Counted from the first letter of the stretch, positions 8,719-17,373 are shown. The stretch: 64,000 nt of DNA from Limimaricola pyoseonensis (GCF_900102015.1 NZ_FNAT01000002.1:372001-436000); one strand, 5' to 3'. A program made the numbers and translations. Notes: generated from the letters alone by a model not told the origin.

Positions 8719-9624
8719 TTGCATATCGAGTTTCGCCACCTGCGCACCATCAAGGCGATCCACGACACAGGCGGGCTGGCGCGCGCGGCCGACCTGTTGA
8801 ACATCACCCAGTCGGCGCTGTCCCACCAGATCAAGGGCATCGAGGACCAGGCCGGGGTCGAGCTCTTCGTGCGCCGCTCCAAGCCGCTGAAGCTTTCGGC
8901 CGCCGGGCTGAAGCTCCTGGCCGCGGCCGAGGATATCCTGCCGCGCGTGGCCGAGCTGGAGGCCGAGTTCGCGGGCCTCGTCGCCGGCAAGGCCGGGCGG
9001 CTGCACATCGCGATCGAGTGCCATGCCTGCTTCGAATGGCTGCTGCCGGTGCTCGAGCAGTTCCGCCGCGCCTGGCCCGAGGTCGATGTCGACATCCGCC
9101 CCGGGTTGGCCTTCGACGCGATGCCGGCGCTGAGGCGCGAGATGGTCGATCTCGTCGTGACCTCGGATCCCGAGGAGCTGCCCGAGACCGACTTCACCCC
9201 GCTCTTCGACTACGAGCCGGTCTTCGTGGCGTCGTCCTCGCACCCGCTGGCCGAAAAGGAGTTCGTCGAGGCCGAGGATTTCCGCGGCGAGACGCTGATC
9301 ACCTACCCGGTGGAGCGGACACGGCTCGACGTCTTCACCGAGCTTTTGATCCCGGCGCGGGTGGAGCCCGCCGCCATCCGGCAGGTCGAGCTGACGGCGG
9401 TGATCCTGCTTCTCGTGGCGTCGAATCGCGGCGTCGCGGTGCTGCCGGACTGGGTGGTGCGGCAGGTGCGCTACAACTCGGATTACGTGACCCGGCCGCT
9501 GACCGCGCAGGGCAAGACCCGCAGGCTCTTTGCCGCGACGCGCGCCGACGACACCGCGCGCCCCTATGTGGCGCATTTCACCCGGCTGGCGCGGCAGGAG
9601 GCGGTGAAGATGCAGCGCGGCTGA
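8719..9624 (+). CDS. metR: LysR-family transcriptional regulator, MetR-like
   Basis: A LysR regulator of 301 residues if it starts at the TTG at 8719. The N-terminal helix-turn-helix is LARAADLLNITQSALSHQIK, followed by a linker helix and a periplasmic-binding-protein-like effector domain. It diverges from metF, which is the classical MetR arrangement; homocysteine would be the expected effector. The open frame extends to an ATG at 8644, but that leaves only 11 bp to metF and adds 25 residues that do not look like a LysR N-terminus (which normally begins with LHIEFRHLRT-type sequence). The TTG is therefore preferred. Confidence 0.85.
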   Translation: MHIEFRHLRTIKAIHDTGGLARAADLLNITQSALSHQIKGIEDQAGVELFVRRSKPLKLSAAGLKLLAAAEDILPRVAELEAEFAGLVAGKAGRLHIAIECHACFEWLLPVLEQFRRAWPEVDVDIRPGLAFDAMPALRREMVDLVVTSDPEELPETDFTPLFDYEPVFVASSSHPLAEKEFVEAEDFRGETLITYPVERTRLDVFTELLIPARVEPAAIRQVELTAVILLLVASNRGVAVLPDWVVRQVRYNSDYVTRPLTAQGKTRRLFAATRADDTARPYVAHFTRLARQEAVKMQRG

Positions 9625-11565
9625 TCAGCCGGCTGCCAGCGCCGGCGGCGCGGGGCTGCGGGCGCGCAGCCGCTCGCGCAGCGCAGCGCCCGTCATGGGC
9701 GCCCCGAAGCGCGGCCCCTGGCCGTAGGGGCAACCCAGCCGCAGCAGCTGCGCCTGCTGCTCTTCGGTGGTCACGCCGCAGGCCACGGCCGAGATCTCGA
9801 GCCCGCGCGCGACGCCGAGCAGGGCCGCGACCAGCACCTCGCTGGTGCGGTCCGTGCCCAGCCCCGCGACGAAGCCCGGCGCGATCTTCAGCTCGTCGAA
9901 GTCGAGCCGGCGCAGCTGCTGCAGCGACCCCGCGCCAGAGCCGATGCCGTCGAGCGACAGCCGCATCGCGGCGCGGCGCAGCTGCAGCACGCCGGCCTCG
10001 ATCAGCCCTTCGCCGCGCAGGCCGAACACGGTTTCGGTGATCTCCAGCGTCAGGCAGGCGGCGGCCTCGGGATGCGCGGCGAAGGCCTGCTCGAGATCGT
10101 TGCGCCCCGACCGCGTGGCCAGCGCCGCCGCGGCGAGGTCGAGCGAGACCCGCCCCGGCTCGAACCCCTCGCAGAGCAGCGCCTCGATGTCGCGCAGCAC
10201 CATGCGCACGAGCCGGGCGATGAACTCGCCCTGCAGGCCGAGATCGTCGACCAGCGGCAGCAGCGTCTCGGGGCCGAGCGGGCCGCGCTCGGGGTGGTGC
10301 CAGCGCGGCATCGCCTCGAAGCCCGCCATCTCCCCGTCGGTCAGCCGCACCAGCGGCTTGTAGAGCAGCTCGATCTCGCCGGCCTCGAGCGCCGCGGCGA
10401 GGCGGCGGCGTTCGCCAGGCGCCGGGCGCGACGGGAAGGTGGCCGGATCGTAGAGCAGCGCCCGGCCGGCGCCCTGGTCCTTGGCGGCGAACATCGCCTG
10501 GTCGGCCGCGGCGCAGATCGCGGTGACGCTGTCGCGGCCCGGCCCGCTGATCGCGATGCCGACCGAGGCCGAGATCCGCAGCGCCCGTTCCTCGAACGGC
10601 ACGGGGCGCTCGCACTCCTTCAGCACCTGCCGCGCCAGACCATGCGCCTGCGCGGCCGAGGGAAGGGCGGGAAAGGCCAGGGCGAACTCGTCGCCGCCCA
10701 GCCGCGCGGCGATGCCCGTCTCGCCGGCGATCCGGCCGAGGCGTTCGCCCACCGCGCCCAGCACCCGGTCTCCCGCCTCGTGGCTGTAGGTGTCGTTGAT
10801 CGGCTTGAACCCGTCGAGATCCACCAGCAGCACCGCGACGCGCCGGCCGGCCTGCGCCGGCCGCAGCAGGAACTCGGCCAGCTGCTCGTCGAAGGCGCGG
10901 CGGTTGAGCAGCCCGGTCAGCCCGTCATGCCGGGTCACGTGCTCGAGCGCCTTGAGTCGGGCCTCGGCCTCCGAGCGCGCGTCCTCGAGCGCGCGGCGGG
11001 TGCGCTTCTGCAGGCGCAGCGTGTCGTAGCTGTGCGCGGCATAGGCCAGCATCAGGCACGCAGGGACGAGCCACTCGATCAACGGCGCGCGCGGCGCGAA
11101 TGCGATCGCCGGGGTGCAGGAAAACACCACCCCCGCCATCAGGAAGCCCGGCAGGATCTGGCTCCAGTAGAACAGCGGCAGGGTGACGAAGACGTTGGAG
11201 ATCTGCGCGTAGACGCCGAACAGCCAGATCGTGCCGGCGAGCATCAGCGGCACCGAGGGCTGGCCGGCCAGCAGCATCGAGGGCAGCAGGTAGACCGGCG
11301 CGGTGCACAGCGCCACGCCCCAGACCGCCAGCGCCGCGCCGGGGCCGGGCCCGCCCCGCGCCGGGCGCGCCCAGGCGGCCGCGATCTGCACCGCCTCGAG
11401 CGTGACGATCGCCGCGGCGATCTGCAGGGCGGCGGGGCCTTGCCCGATCTCGCGGCACAGCAGCAGCATCAGGGCCGACATGGCCAGCCGCTTGGCCCGG
11501 CTGGCCCCCGCGATCCGCATCGCGCAACCGGCCTCGCGCCGTATCCGTCCGATCAGTCGCTGCAT
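9625..11565 (-). CDS. GGDEF diguanylate cyclase with degenerate EAL domain
   Basis: A 646-residue membrane protein. The first 190 residues hold about five or six hydrophobic segments. Next comes a GGDEF domain with an intact RLGGDEF signature, so c-di-GMP synthesis is plausible. The C-terminal EAL domain has lost key residues: EAL is EAM, the metal Asn site reads SLDLAA, the DDFGTG loop reads DGIGSG, KID reads KIA, and the AEGVE Glu is replaced (ACGVT). It is probably inactive as a phosphodiesterase. The ATG at 11565 has GAGGTGGA upstream, better than the GTG at 11583. Confidence 0.87.
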   Translation of the reverse strand: MQRLIGRIRREAGCAMRIAGASRAKRLAMSALMLLLCREIGQGPAALQIAAAIVTLEAVQIAAAWARPARGGPGPGAALAVWGVALCTAPVYLLPSMLLAGQPSVPLMLAGTIWLFGVYAQISNVFVTLPLFYWSQILPGFLMAGVVFSCTPAIAFAPRAPLIEWLVPACLMLAYAAHSYDTLRLQKRTRRALEDARSEAEARLKALEHVTRHDGLTGLLNRRAFDEQLAEFLLRPAQAGRRVAVLLVDLDGFKPINDTYSHEAGDRVLGAVGERLGRIAGETGIAARLGGDEFALAFPALPSAAQAHGLARQVLKECERPVPFEERALRISASVGIAISGPGRDSVTAICAAADQAMFAAKDQGAGRALLYDPATFPSRPAPGERRRLAAALEAGEIELLYKPLVRLTDGEMAGFEAMPRWHHPERGPLGPETLLPLVDDLGLQGEFIARLVRMVLRDIEALLCEGFEPGRVSLDLAAAALATRSGRNDLEQAFAAHPEAAACLTLEITETVFGLRGEGLIEAGVLQLRRAAMRLSLDGIGSGAGSLQQLRRLDFDELKIAPGFVAGLGTDRTSEVLVAALLGVARGLEISAVACGVTTEEQQAQLLRLGCPYGQGPRFGAPMTGAALRERLRARSPAPPALAAG

Positions 11566-11693
11566 CCGTCCACCTCGCCGCACCCCCGCGACACAGGCTG
11601 GGCCCGAGATGCCAAGGCCGGGTTAGGCAATTGCGGCGCCGAGGTGGCGTTTGGCTCGAAGGCGGGGGATCGCCCGCGCCGCCTGCTGGCCCC

Positions 11694-11722
11694 TTGCCGC
11701 AAGCGGTGCGAACACTTATAGC
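11694..11722 (+). promoter_or_regulatory. Sigma-70-type promoter for the inositol monophosphatase gene
   Basis: TTGCCG (11694-11699), a 17-bp spacer, then TATAGC (11717-11722). This is a good match to a housekeeping promoter, 62 bp upstream of the start codon and in a locally A/T-richer patch. Confidence 0.5.
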
Positions 11723-11784
11723 CCCGACGATCCGCGACATCTCAGGGCCCCGGTGGGCCTGACAGCCCATTCCAGGAGGCCCCG

Positions 11785-12579
11785 ATGGCCCGTTCCGCCA
11801 ATCTCAACGTGATGATGAAGACCGCCCGCCGCGCCGGGCGGGCGCTGCTCAAGGACTTCTCCGAGGTCGAGCAGCTGCAGGTCTCGACCAAGGGCCCGGC
11901 CGACTTCGTCAGCCGCGCCGACCGGCAGGCCGAGCAGACCATCCGCGAGGCGCTGATGGAGGCGCGGCCCTCCTACGGCTTCCTCGGCGAGGAAGGCGGC
12001 CCCGTCGAGGGCGAGGATCCGACCCGGCGCTGGATCGTCGATCCGCTCGACGGCACCACCAACTACCTGCACGGCCAGCCGCATTGGGCGATCTCGATCG
12101 CGCTCGAGCACAAGGGCAAGATCGTCGCGGGCGTGATCTACGACCCCGTGAAGGACGAGATGTTCCACGCCGAGAAGGGCGAGGGCGCCTGGATGAACGA
12201 AAGCCGCCTGCGGGTCTCGGGGCGCCACCGCCTGGTCGAGTCGGTGTTCGAGACCGCCGTTCCGGCCGCCGGCCGCCGCACCCTGCCGGCGATGATCCAG
12301 GATCTCGCCCGGATCGCGCCCGAGGTGGCCGGCATCCGGCAGTTCGGCTCGGCCGCGCTGGCCATGGCCTATGTCGCCGCCGGCCGCACCGAGGGCTTCT
12401 GGGAACGCGAGCTGAAGATCTGGGACATCGCGGCCGGGCAGGTCATCATCACCGAGGCGGGCGGCTTCGTCGGCGCGATCCGCGAGGGCCACGACCCGCT
12501 CGAGCATGGCGACGTGGTCGCCGCCAATGCCGAGATCTTCGAGCGCTTCGCCAAGCTGGTCCGCGCCCGCGAGGCCTGA
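11785..12579 (+). CDS. suhB: Inositol monophosphatase family protein (SuhB-like)
   Basis: A 264-residue Mg-dependent phosphatase of the IMPase superfamily. The metal motifs are visible: GEEGG near residue 69, WIVDPLDGTTN near 86-96, and the C-terminal WDIAAG near 213. Length fits SuhB (about 265). Bacterial SuhB hydrolyses inositol phosphates and also assists rRNA transcription; which role applies here cannot be told. AGGAGG sits 10 nt before the ATG. Confidence 0.9.
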   Translation: MARSANLNVMMKTARRAGRALLKDFSEVEQLQVSTKGPADFVSRADRQAEQTIREALMEARPSYGFLGEEGGPVEGEDPTRRWIVDPLDGTTNYLHGQPHWAISIALEHKGKIVAGVIYDPVKDEMFHAEKGEGAWMNESRLRVSGRHRLVESVFETAVPAAGRRTLPAMIQDLARIAPEVAGIRQFGSAALAMAYVAAGRTEGFWERELKIWDIAAGQVIITEAGGFVGAIREGHDPLEHGDVVAANAEIFERFAKLVRAREA

Positions 12580-12582
12580 TCG

Positions 12583-12972
12583 CTAGCGGCCCTCGGGCCG
12601 GTCGCAGACATGGTTGACCCCGTCCGACCACGGCACATCGCCGAGGTCGCGCGGGTTCACCCCCTCGATCGCCGCGACGTTGACGCTGTACTCGTTCGGG
12701 TTCGAGCGTCTCTGGTGGTGGGTGTAGATCCCGCAGGTGGCGCAGAACCAGTGCCGCGCGGTCTTGGTGCCCCACTGGTAGAGCGTCAGCGCGTCCTGCC
12801 CCTTCACCACCTCCAGCTGGTCGAGATCGACCGGCGCGGCGATGGCGCCGCGCCTGCGGCAGAACGAGCAGTCGCAGCGATGCGCGCCCCCCAGCCCGTG
12901 CTTGAGATGCAGGCGCAGCTCGACCGCGCCGCAATGGCAGGTCAGGCGGTGGACGGGATCCTTCAGGCTCAT
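12583..12972 (-). CDS. GFA (CENP-V/GFA) family zinc-binding protein
   Basis: A 129-residue protein with the Cys pattern of the glutathione-dependent formaldehyde-activating (GFA) fold: CHCG near residue 12, CDCSFC near 33-38 and CATCG near 77. These bind two zinc ions. Many GFA proteins have unknown substrates, and formaldehyde activation is not assured. Its ATG overlaps the stop of the upstream rhomboid gene (ATGA), so the two are co-translated. It ends 3 nt from the convergent IMPase gene. Confidence 0.87.
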   Translation of the reverse strand: MSLKDPVHRLTCHCGAVELRLHLKHGLGGAHRCDCSFCRRRGAIAAPVDLDQLEVVKGQDALTLYQWGTKTARHWFCATCGIYTHHQRRSNPNEYSVNVAAIEGVNPRDLGDVPWSDGVNHVCDRPEGR

Positions 12973-13712
12973 CTACGTCTCCTCACCGCGGGCACGTTGG
13001 TCCGCCCCAGCGGCGGCGCGGGGGCGTGCGGCGGATGGCCCTGCGTCCGCCGCCAGAAGGCCGGGCCGCCGCGTCTGAGCCAGACCGGCAGGGTTAGCGC
13101 GAGGCCCGCGACGAAGCCGCCGGCATGGGCCCAGTAGGCGACGCCGCCGGCATCGGGGTCGGTGCCGACGCCGCCCGCGACCTGCAGGCCGAACCAGACC
13201 GCCAGCACCGCCCAGGCGCGCACCGGCACGACGCGGATGATGATCACCAGGAAGATGAGGATGTCCACCTTGGCGCGCGGGAACATCAGCAGGTAGCCCC
13301 CCATCACGCCCGCGATCGCGCCCGAGGCGCCGATGGTCGGGATCGGCGAGAGCGGCGCCGCGGCGAACTGCACGAGGTTCGCGGCCACCCCTGCGGCGAG
13401 GTAGAAGCCGAGGAACCCGGCATGGCCCATCTCGTCCTCGAGATTGTCGCCGTAGATGAACAGGAACAGCATGTTGCCGCCGAGATGCAGCAGCCCGCCA
13501 TGCAGGAACAGCGAGCTCACGAGCGAGACCGGGTTCTCCAGCTGCGCGATGCGCGCCGGGATCATCGCCCAGTCGTAATAGAGCTGCATCAGCCCGCGCT
13601 CGCCCGGCACGGCGGTCATCACCCACAGATGCACGGCGATGTTCAGCGCCATGAGGGTCCAGGTGACCCAGGGCCAGCCGCGCGACGGGTTGTGGTCTCG
13701 GATCGGGAACAT
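12969..13712 (-). CDS. Rhomboid family intramembrane serine protease
   Basis: A 247-residue membrane protease with about six transmembrane segments. The catalytic Ser lies in GASGAIAG and the partner His in YWAHAGGF; the HxxxN-type oxyanion region is HLGGNMLFLF. The start at the ATG MFPIRDHN is preferred over the longer open frame, because this N-terminus is the usual rhomboid one in alphaproteobacteria and GAAGG lies upstream. The gene overlaps the downstream GFA gene by 4 nt. Confidence 0.88.
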   Translation of the reverse strand: MFPIRDHNPSRGWPWVTWTLMALNIAVHLWVMTAVPGERGLMQLYYDWAMIPARIAQLENPVSLVSSLFLHGGLLHLGGNMLFLFIYGDNLEDEMGHAGFLGFYLAAGVAANLVQFAAAPLSPIPTIGASGAIAGVMGGYLLMFPRAKVDILIFLVIIIRVVPVRAWAVLAVWFGLQVAGGVGTDPDAGGVAYWAHAGGFVAGLALTLPVWLRRGGPAFWRRTQGHPPHAPAPPLGRTNVPAVRRRR

Positions 13713-13773
13713 CTCAGTGAACCTTCGGGGCGGCGGCCTTGACCGCGCGGAGGGGCAGGGCGCAGCATGGGGC

Positions 13774-14316
13774 ATGCAACGTCTCGTCGCCATTGCGTTT
13801 CTCGGCCTCGCCGCGCCCGTGGCGGCGGACTGCCCGGCGGTGCCGGACCACGAGCCCGAGATGTCGCGACTGCTCGGCCACCTCGCCGCCGCGCCCGACC
13901 CGGTCATGGCCAACCGCTTCAGCGAACAGCTCTGGCAGCTCTGGACCACGGCGCCCGACGCGCGGGCGCAGGACCTTCTGGACCGCGGCATGGCGCGCCG
14001 GCTGTCGGGCGATCTCGACGGCGCGGCGGCGCTGTTCGATCGGCTGGTCGAGTACTGCCCGGATTATGCCGAGGGCTGGAACCAGCGCGCCTTCGCCCGC
14101 TTCCTGCAGCGCGACTTCGCGGCCTCGCTGGCCGATCTCGACGCGGCGCTGGCGCGCACGCCCGATCATGTCGGCGCGCTGTCGGGCCGGGCTCTGGCGC
14201 TGATCGGGCTGGGCCGCGATGCCGAGGCGCAGGCGGCGCTGCGCGAGGCCCTCGACCGCAACCCCTGGCTGCCCGAGCGCGCGCTGCTGGTCGCGCCGCC
14301 CGGCACCGATCTCTGA
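13774..14316 (+). CDS. Secreted tetratricopeptide-repeat protein
   Basis: A 180-residue protein with a signal peptide (MQRLVAIAFLGLAAPVAA, cleavage before DCP) and about three TPR units in the C-terminal two thirds (DLDGAAALFDRLVEYCPDYAEGWNQRAFA, the next ending with DLDAALARTPDHVGALSGRA, then AEAQAALREALDRNPW). It probably acts as a periplasmic protein-protein scaffold. It is divergent from the rhomboid gene, with only 61 bp between starts. The longer upstream frame lacks a signal peptide and is not preferred. Confidence 0.75.
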   Translation: MQRLVAIAFLGLAAPVAADCPAVPDHEPEMSRLLGHLAAAPDPVMANRFSEQLWQLWTTAPDARAQDLLDRGMARRLSGDLDGAAALFDRLVEYCPDYAEGWNQRAFARFLQRDFAASLADLDAALARTPDHVGALSGRALALIGLGRDAEAQAALREALDRNPWLPERALLVAPPGTDL

Positions 14317-14340
14317 CCCCGCGGGAGTCGAGACCGGCGC

Positions 14341-14369
14341 TTGTTCCCGCCTCGCGGGCGTCGTAAGCC
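14341..14369 (+). promoter_or_regulatory. Possible promoter of tRNA-Leu
   Basis: TTGTTC, a 17-bp spacer, then TAAGCC, ending 9 nt before the tRNA. The -10 is poor, so this is tentative. Confidence 0.3.
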
Positions 14370-14378
14370 GGTCCCCGG

Positions 14379-14462
14379 GCCCGCGTGGTGGAATGGTAGA
14401 CACAAGAGACTTAAAATCTCCTGCCTTCGGGCGTGCCGGTTCGAGTCCGGCCGTGGGCACCA
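14379..14462 (+). tRNA. tRNA-Leu (anticodon TAA)
   Basis: An 84-nt gene folding as a class II tRNA. The acceptor stem GCCCGCG pairs with CGTGGGC (one G-U), the D-arm contains GTGGAATGGTAGAC, the anticodon loop is CTTAAAA (anticodon TAA), and a long variable arm CTGCCTTCGGGCG-type and a T-arm GGTTCGAGTCC are present. CCA is encoded. It reads UUA/UUG leucine codons, which are rare in this G+C-rich genome. Confidence 0.96.
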
Positions 14463-14777
14463 ATTCGGACTGCATTCGCTGCACTTCTTCGGCCTCCTGC
14501 CGCTCCGTGTCCGCGTCGGGACACAGGCGTTTCGGGTGTCTCGGGGCGAACTAGGGCGTCGCCTGGGCATGGGGAGAGGCAATCGCGGTCGGGATGGCGC
14601 TGGCGCGGCCGATCGGCCGCGTGCCCCAGTCTGAACTCGCCCCCGGACCATTTCGGCCATCAATCGAAGCCAGTCTCGTTCCACATCAATCGGTCCGCAT
14701 GACGACGCGGCTCGTTGCCTTGCAGACAGGTGAGCCGGTCATCGGACGGGCGGCCTGTCCAATGTCGGAGCTTGATC
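14463..14777. other. 315-bp stretch without a recognisable gene
   Basis: Between tRNA-Leu and the GAF protein. Short overlapping open frames exist on both strands, but none has a plausible start signal or recognisable product. The A+T content is higher than in the surroundings towards the right end. It holds an 18-bp perfect palindrome and presumably the GAF gene promoter. Confidence 0.5.
14604..14621. repeat. Perfect 18-bp palindrome
   Basis: CGCGGCCGATCGGCCGCG is self-complementary over its full length, with no loop. It lies 142 bp after the tRNA. It could be an operator for a dimeric regulator; without a T tract or loop it is unlikely to be a terminator. Confidence 0.4.
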
Positions 14778-15251
14778 ATGACCGTAGAAACGTCACCCGC
14801 TGCCTTCGCGATGTTCTCGGATCCGAGCGATCTGAAGTTCATAGAGACGCTGCTTCCCAACATCCGCGAAAAGTTCGACATGGACGTGGCCTACCTGTCC
14901 GAGTTCGGCGCCGACAAGGCGGTCATCCGCGCGGTGAGCGCGCCGGGCCTGGAGAACATGATCCAGACCGGCCAGGCCTTCGACCTCAACGAGATCTACT
15001 GCAGGCACATCATCGACGGCGGCCTGCCTCGGCTCATGACCGACACCAGCGCGCACCAGATCGCTCGCGATCTTCCCATCACCCAGCTGATCCCGATCAG
15101 GAGCCATCTGAGCGTCCCGGTCTACCGGACGGACGCCAGCGTCTACGGAATGTTGTGCTGCATCGGCCGGGACACCCGGCCCATGCTGACGGAGAGGGAC
15201 GTGCGTCTCATGGAGGCGCTTTCATCGGCCATCGGAACGCAGATGCGTTGA
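14778..15251 (+). CDS. GAF-domain protein
   Basis: A 157-residue single-domain GAF protein. The hallmark segments are FDMDVAYLSEF, a cofactor-binding-type stretch EIYCRHIIDG, and SHLSVPVYRTDASVYGMLCCIGRD. GGAG lies 7 nt before the ATG. It has no output domain, so it may partner with a separate kinase or cyclase or bind a small ligand. Codon choice looks slightly less G+C-rich than neighbours. Cys residues in the ligand region could matter for redox or chromophore binding (inference). Confidence 0.8.
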   Translation: MTVETSPAAFAMFSDPSDLKFIETLLPNIREKFDMDVAYLSEFGADKAVIRAVSAPGLENMIQTGQAFDLNEIYCRHIIDGGLPRLMTDTSAHQIARDLPITQLIPIRSHLSVPVYRTDASVYGMLCCIGRDTRPMLTERDVRLMEALSSAIGTQMR

Positions 15252-15307
15252 GCCCGCGGGCGGCGCGCTGCCCCGGTTCGCGCCGCCGCCGGCGGTGCGG
15301 ACTGCCA

Positions 15308-15334
15308 CGGGGCCGGTTTGCCGTTCCGGCCCCG
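15308..15334. terminator. Hairpin between convergent GAF and transglycosylase genes
   Basis: A 9-bp stem CGGGGCCGG / CCGGCCCCG with a 9-nt loop, lying in the 127-bp gap where both genes end. It probably acts as a shared terminator; no T tract follows. Confidence 0.45.
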
Positions 15335-15378
15335 CCACCCTGCGGCGAGGCCAGTTGCACGCTCCTCGGGCGCCGGCC

Positions 15379-16173
15379 TCAGCCTTCGATGTCGGCGGCC
15401 ATGAGGGCGATCGCCTTCTGGTAGACGCCGGCGGCGTTCCATTCCTGGATCACCCGGAAGTTCGGCTGGCCTTCCTGAAAGCCCGCGCCCGGCTGCCAGC
15501 CCTTCTGGCGCAGGAAGTTCGCGGTCGAGGCCATGGCGTCGGAGAGGTTGGTGAGGTCCACCTGCCCGTTGCCGTCGCCGTCGACGCCGTAGGCGAGGAT
15601 GTTGCCGGGCAGGAACTGGGTGTGGCCGAGCTCGCCATGCATCGCGCCGGTCGAGCCGGGGCGGATCGCGCCGCGGTCGACGAGCTTCAGCGCGGCCAGC
15701 GCGTGGCCCGAGAAGAACTCGGAGCGGCGGCAGTCATAGGCCAGCGTCGAGATCGCCGAGAGCACGTTGGAATCGCCCATGAAGTTGCCGAAGCCGGTCT
15801 CCATGCCGTGGATCGCCAGGAGAACGCCCGCCGGCACGCCGTAGCTGTTCTCGAGGCTCTGGTAGAAGCCGGGATTGGCGGCGAGCTTCTTGCGGCCCTG
15901 CGCCACGATGGTGTCTGAGCCGCGCACCTGCATGAACTTCTCGAGCGAGTAGTTGAAGCTCTTCTGGTTGCGGTCGGCGTTGATGGTGCGCTGGGCGTAG
16001 CTGGTCTGCGCCAGCGCGTTCAGCCCGGCCTGGCCCACGCCCTGCGCCGCGGCCTCGGCGGCGAATTCCTGCTTCCAGCGCTCGAAGCCGGAGGCGTCGT
16101 TGCCGCAGCTCGCGGCGTGGGCGGCGCCCGTCCCGAGGGTCAGGGCGAGAAGGGTGGAAAGCACGTGTTTCAA
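15379..16173 (-). CDS. Lytic murein transglycosylase, MltB/Slt35-like
   Basis: A 264-residue secreted enzyme that cleaves peptidoglycan glycan strands with anhydro-muramic product formation. It has a signal peptide (cleavage after AHA), the catalytic Glu at about residue 125 in IHGMETGFGNF, and the GELGHTQFLPGN motif. Residues 198-209 (DGDGNGQVD) form an EF-hand-like loop, known for the calcium-binding Slt35 family. The start is TTG with GGGAG 7 nt upstream. It is shorter than E. coli MltB (about 360) and lacks a lipobox, so it is probably soluble in the periplasm. Confidence 0.9.
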   Translation of the reverse strand: MKHVLSTLLALTLGTGAAHAASCGNDASGFERWKQEFAAEAAAQGVGQAGLNALAQTSYAQRTINADRNQKSFNYSLEKFMQVRGSDTIVAQGRKKLAANPGFYQSLENSYGVPAGVLLAIHGMETGFGNFMGDSNVLSAISTLAYDCRRSEFFSGHALAALKLVDRGAIRPGSTGAMHGELGHTQFLPGNILAYGVDGDGNGQVDLTNLSDAMASTANFLRQKGWQPGAGFQEGQPNFRVIQEWNAAGVYQKAIALMAADIEG

Positions 16174-16274
16174 GGACTAACTCCCGACAGGTCTGGCCCG
16201 GACCTCGGCGGCCCGGTGGTTGCGCAACGATCTAGACCGGCGCCTGGTTCGGACAACGCGGAGCGGGAGGGAAG

Positions 16275-17369
16275 ATGCGGGCCATACTGACGGGTGTCGT
16301 GCTCGGGCTGATGCTGCTCGGGGCGTTCCAGATCGGCCGGCTCGCCGCGCCCGAACCGCCGCCGCCCGCGCCACTGCCGCCGGGGCCGGAAAGCCTCGAG
16401 CTGCCGGAATCGCGCACCATCGCGGTGTTCCGCGCCGCGCGCGACAGCGTGGTGGCGATCACCACCTCGGCGCGGGTCGCCCACCCGTTCACCCGCCGCG
16501 CCGCCGAGATGCCGCTCGGCACCGGCTCGGGCTTCCTGTGGGACCGCGACGGCCACGTCGTGACCAACGACCACGTGATCCGCGAGGCCGACAGCGCCAT
16601 GGTGCAGCTGGCCGACGGCCGCTCGCTGCCGGCCCGCGTGGTCGGGCGCGACCCGAGCCACGACCTCGCCGTGCTCAGGATCGAGGGCGGCGACCTGCCC
16701 GCGCCGCTGCCGCGCCCCGAGGCGGGGGAGGGCGCGCTCGAGGTCGGGCAGTCGGTGCTGGCGATCGGCAACCCGTTCGGGCTGGACTGGACGCTCACCA
16801 CCGGCATCGTCTCGGCGCTGGAGCGCGAGCTCGACAACCCGCGCGGCGCGACGATCCGCGGGCTGATCCAGACCGACGCGGCGATCAATCCGGGCAATTC
16901 CGGCGGGCCGCTGCTCGATTCGCGCGGCCGGCTCGTGGGGGTGAACACGGCGATCTACAGCCCGTCGGGGACCAGCACGGGCATCGGTTTCGCGGTGCCG
17001 GTCTCGACCGTGTCGCGCGTGGTGCCGCAGCTGATCGAGACCGGGCGCTACGTGCCGCCCTCGCTGGGGATGGGCTTCGACGCGCGGATCAACGCCGCCG
17101 TGAACCGGCAGGGGCTCTCGGGCGTGGTGGTGCTCGACGTGGCGCGCGGCTCGGAGGCGGCGCGGGCCGGGGTCGAGCCGGCGCGGGTCGGCCGGGGCAG
17201 CATCGTGCCGGGCGACGTGATCGTCGGGATCGACGGCGCGCCGGTGGCGACGCTGGACGAGCTGATGGCCGAGATCGACCGCCGCCGCGTCGGCGAGGAG
17301 GTCACGGTCACGCTGGAGCGCGACGGCGCCCGGCGCGAGGTCGCGCTGACGCTGCGCGCCGGGCGCTGA
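16275..17369 (+). CDS. HtrA/Deg-type serine protease with one PDZ domain
   Basis: A 364-residue trypsin-like protease with an N-terminal membrane anchor or uncleaved signal (residues 3-24) and a proline-rich linker. The triad is visible: His100 (TNDHVI), Asp130 (SHDLAVL) and Ser209 (NPGNSGGP). A single C-terminal PDZ domain covers about 270-360. The DegS-like layout suggests envelope proteolysis. It is divergent from the lytic transglycosylase. A second, two-PDZ paralogue lies at 58493. Confidence 0.9.
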   Translation: MRAILTGVVLGLMLLGAFQIGRLAAPEPPPPAPLPPGPESLELPESRTIAVFRAARDSVVAITTSARVAHPFTRRAAEMPLGTGSGFLWDRDGHVVTNDHVIREADSAMVQLADGRSLPARVVGRDPSHDLAVLRIEGGDLPAPLPRPEAGEGALEVGQSVLAIGNPFGLDWTLTTGIVSALERELDNPRGATIRGLIQTDAAINPGNSGGPLLDSRGRLVGVNTAIYSPSGTSTGIGFAVPVSTVSRVVPQLIETGRYVPPSLGMGFDARINAAVNRQGLSGVVVLDVARGSEAARAGVEPARVGRGSIVPGDVIVGIDGAPVATLDELMAEIDRRRVGEEVTVTLERDGARREVALTLRAGR

Positions 17370-17373
17370 GGCA

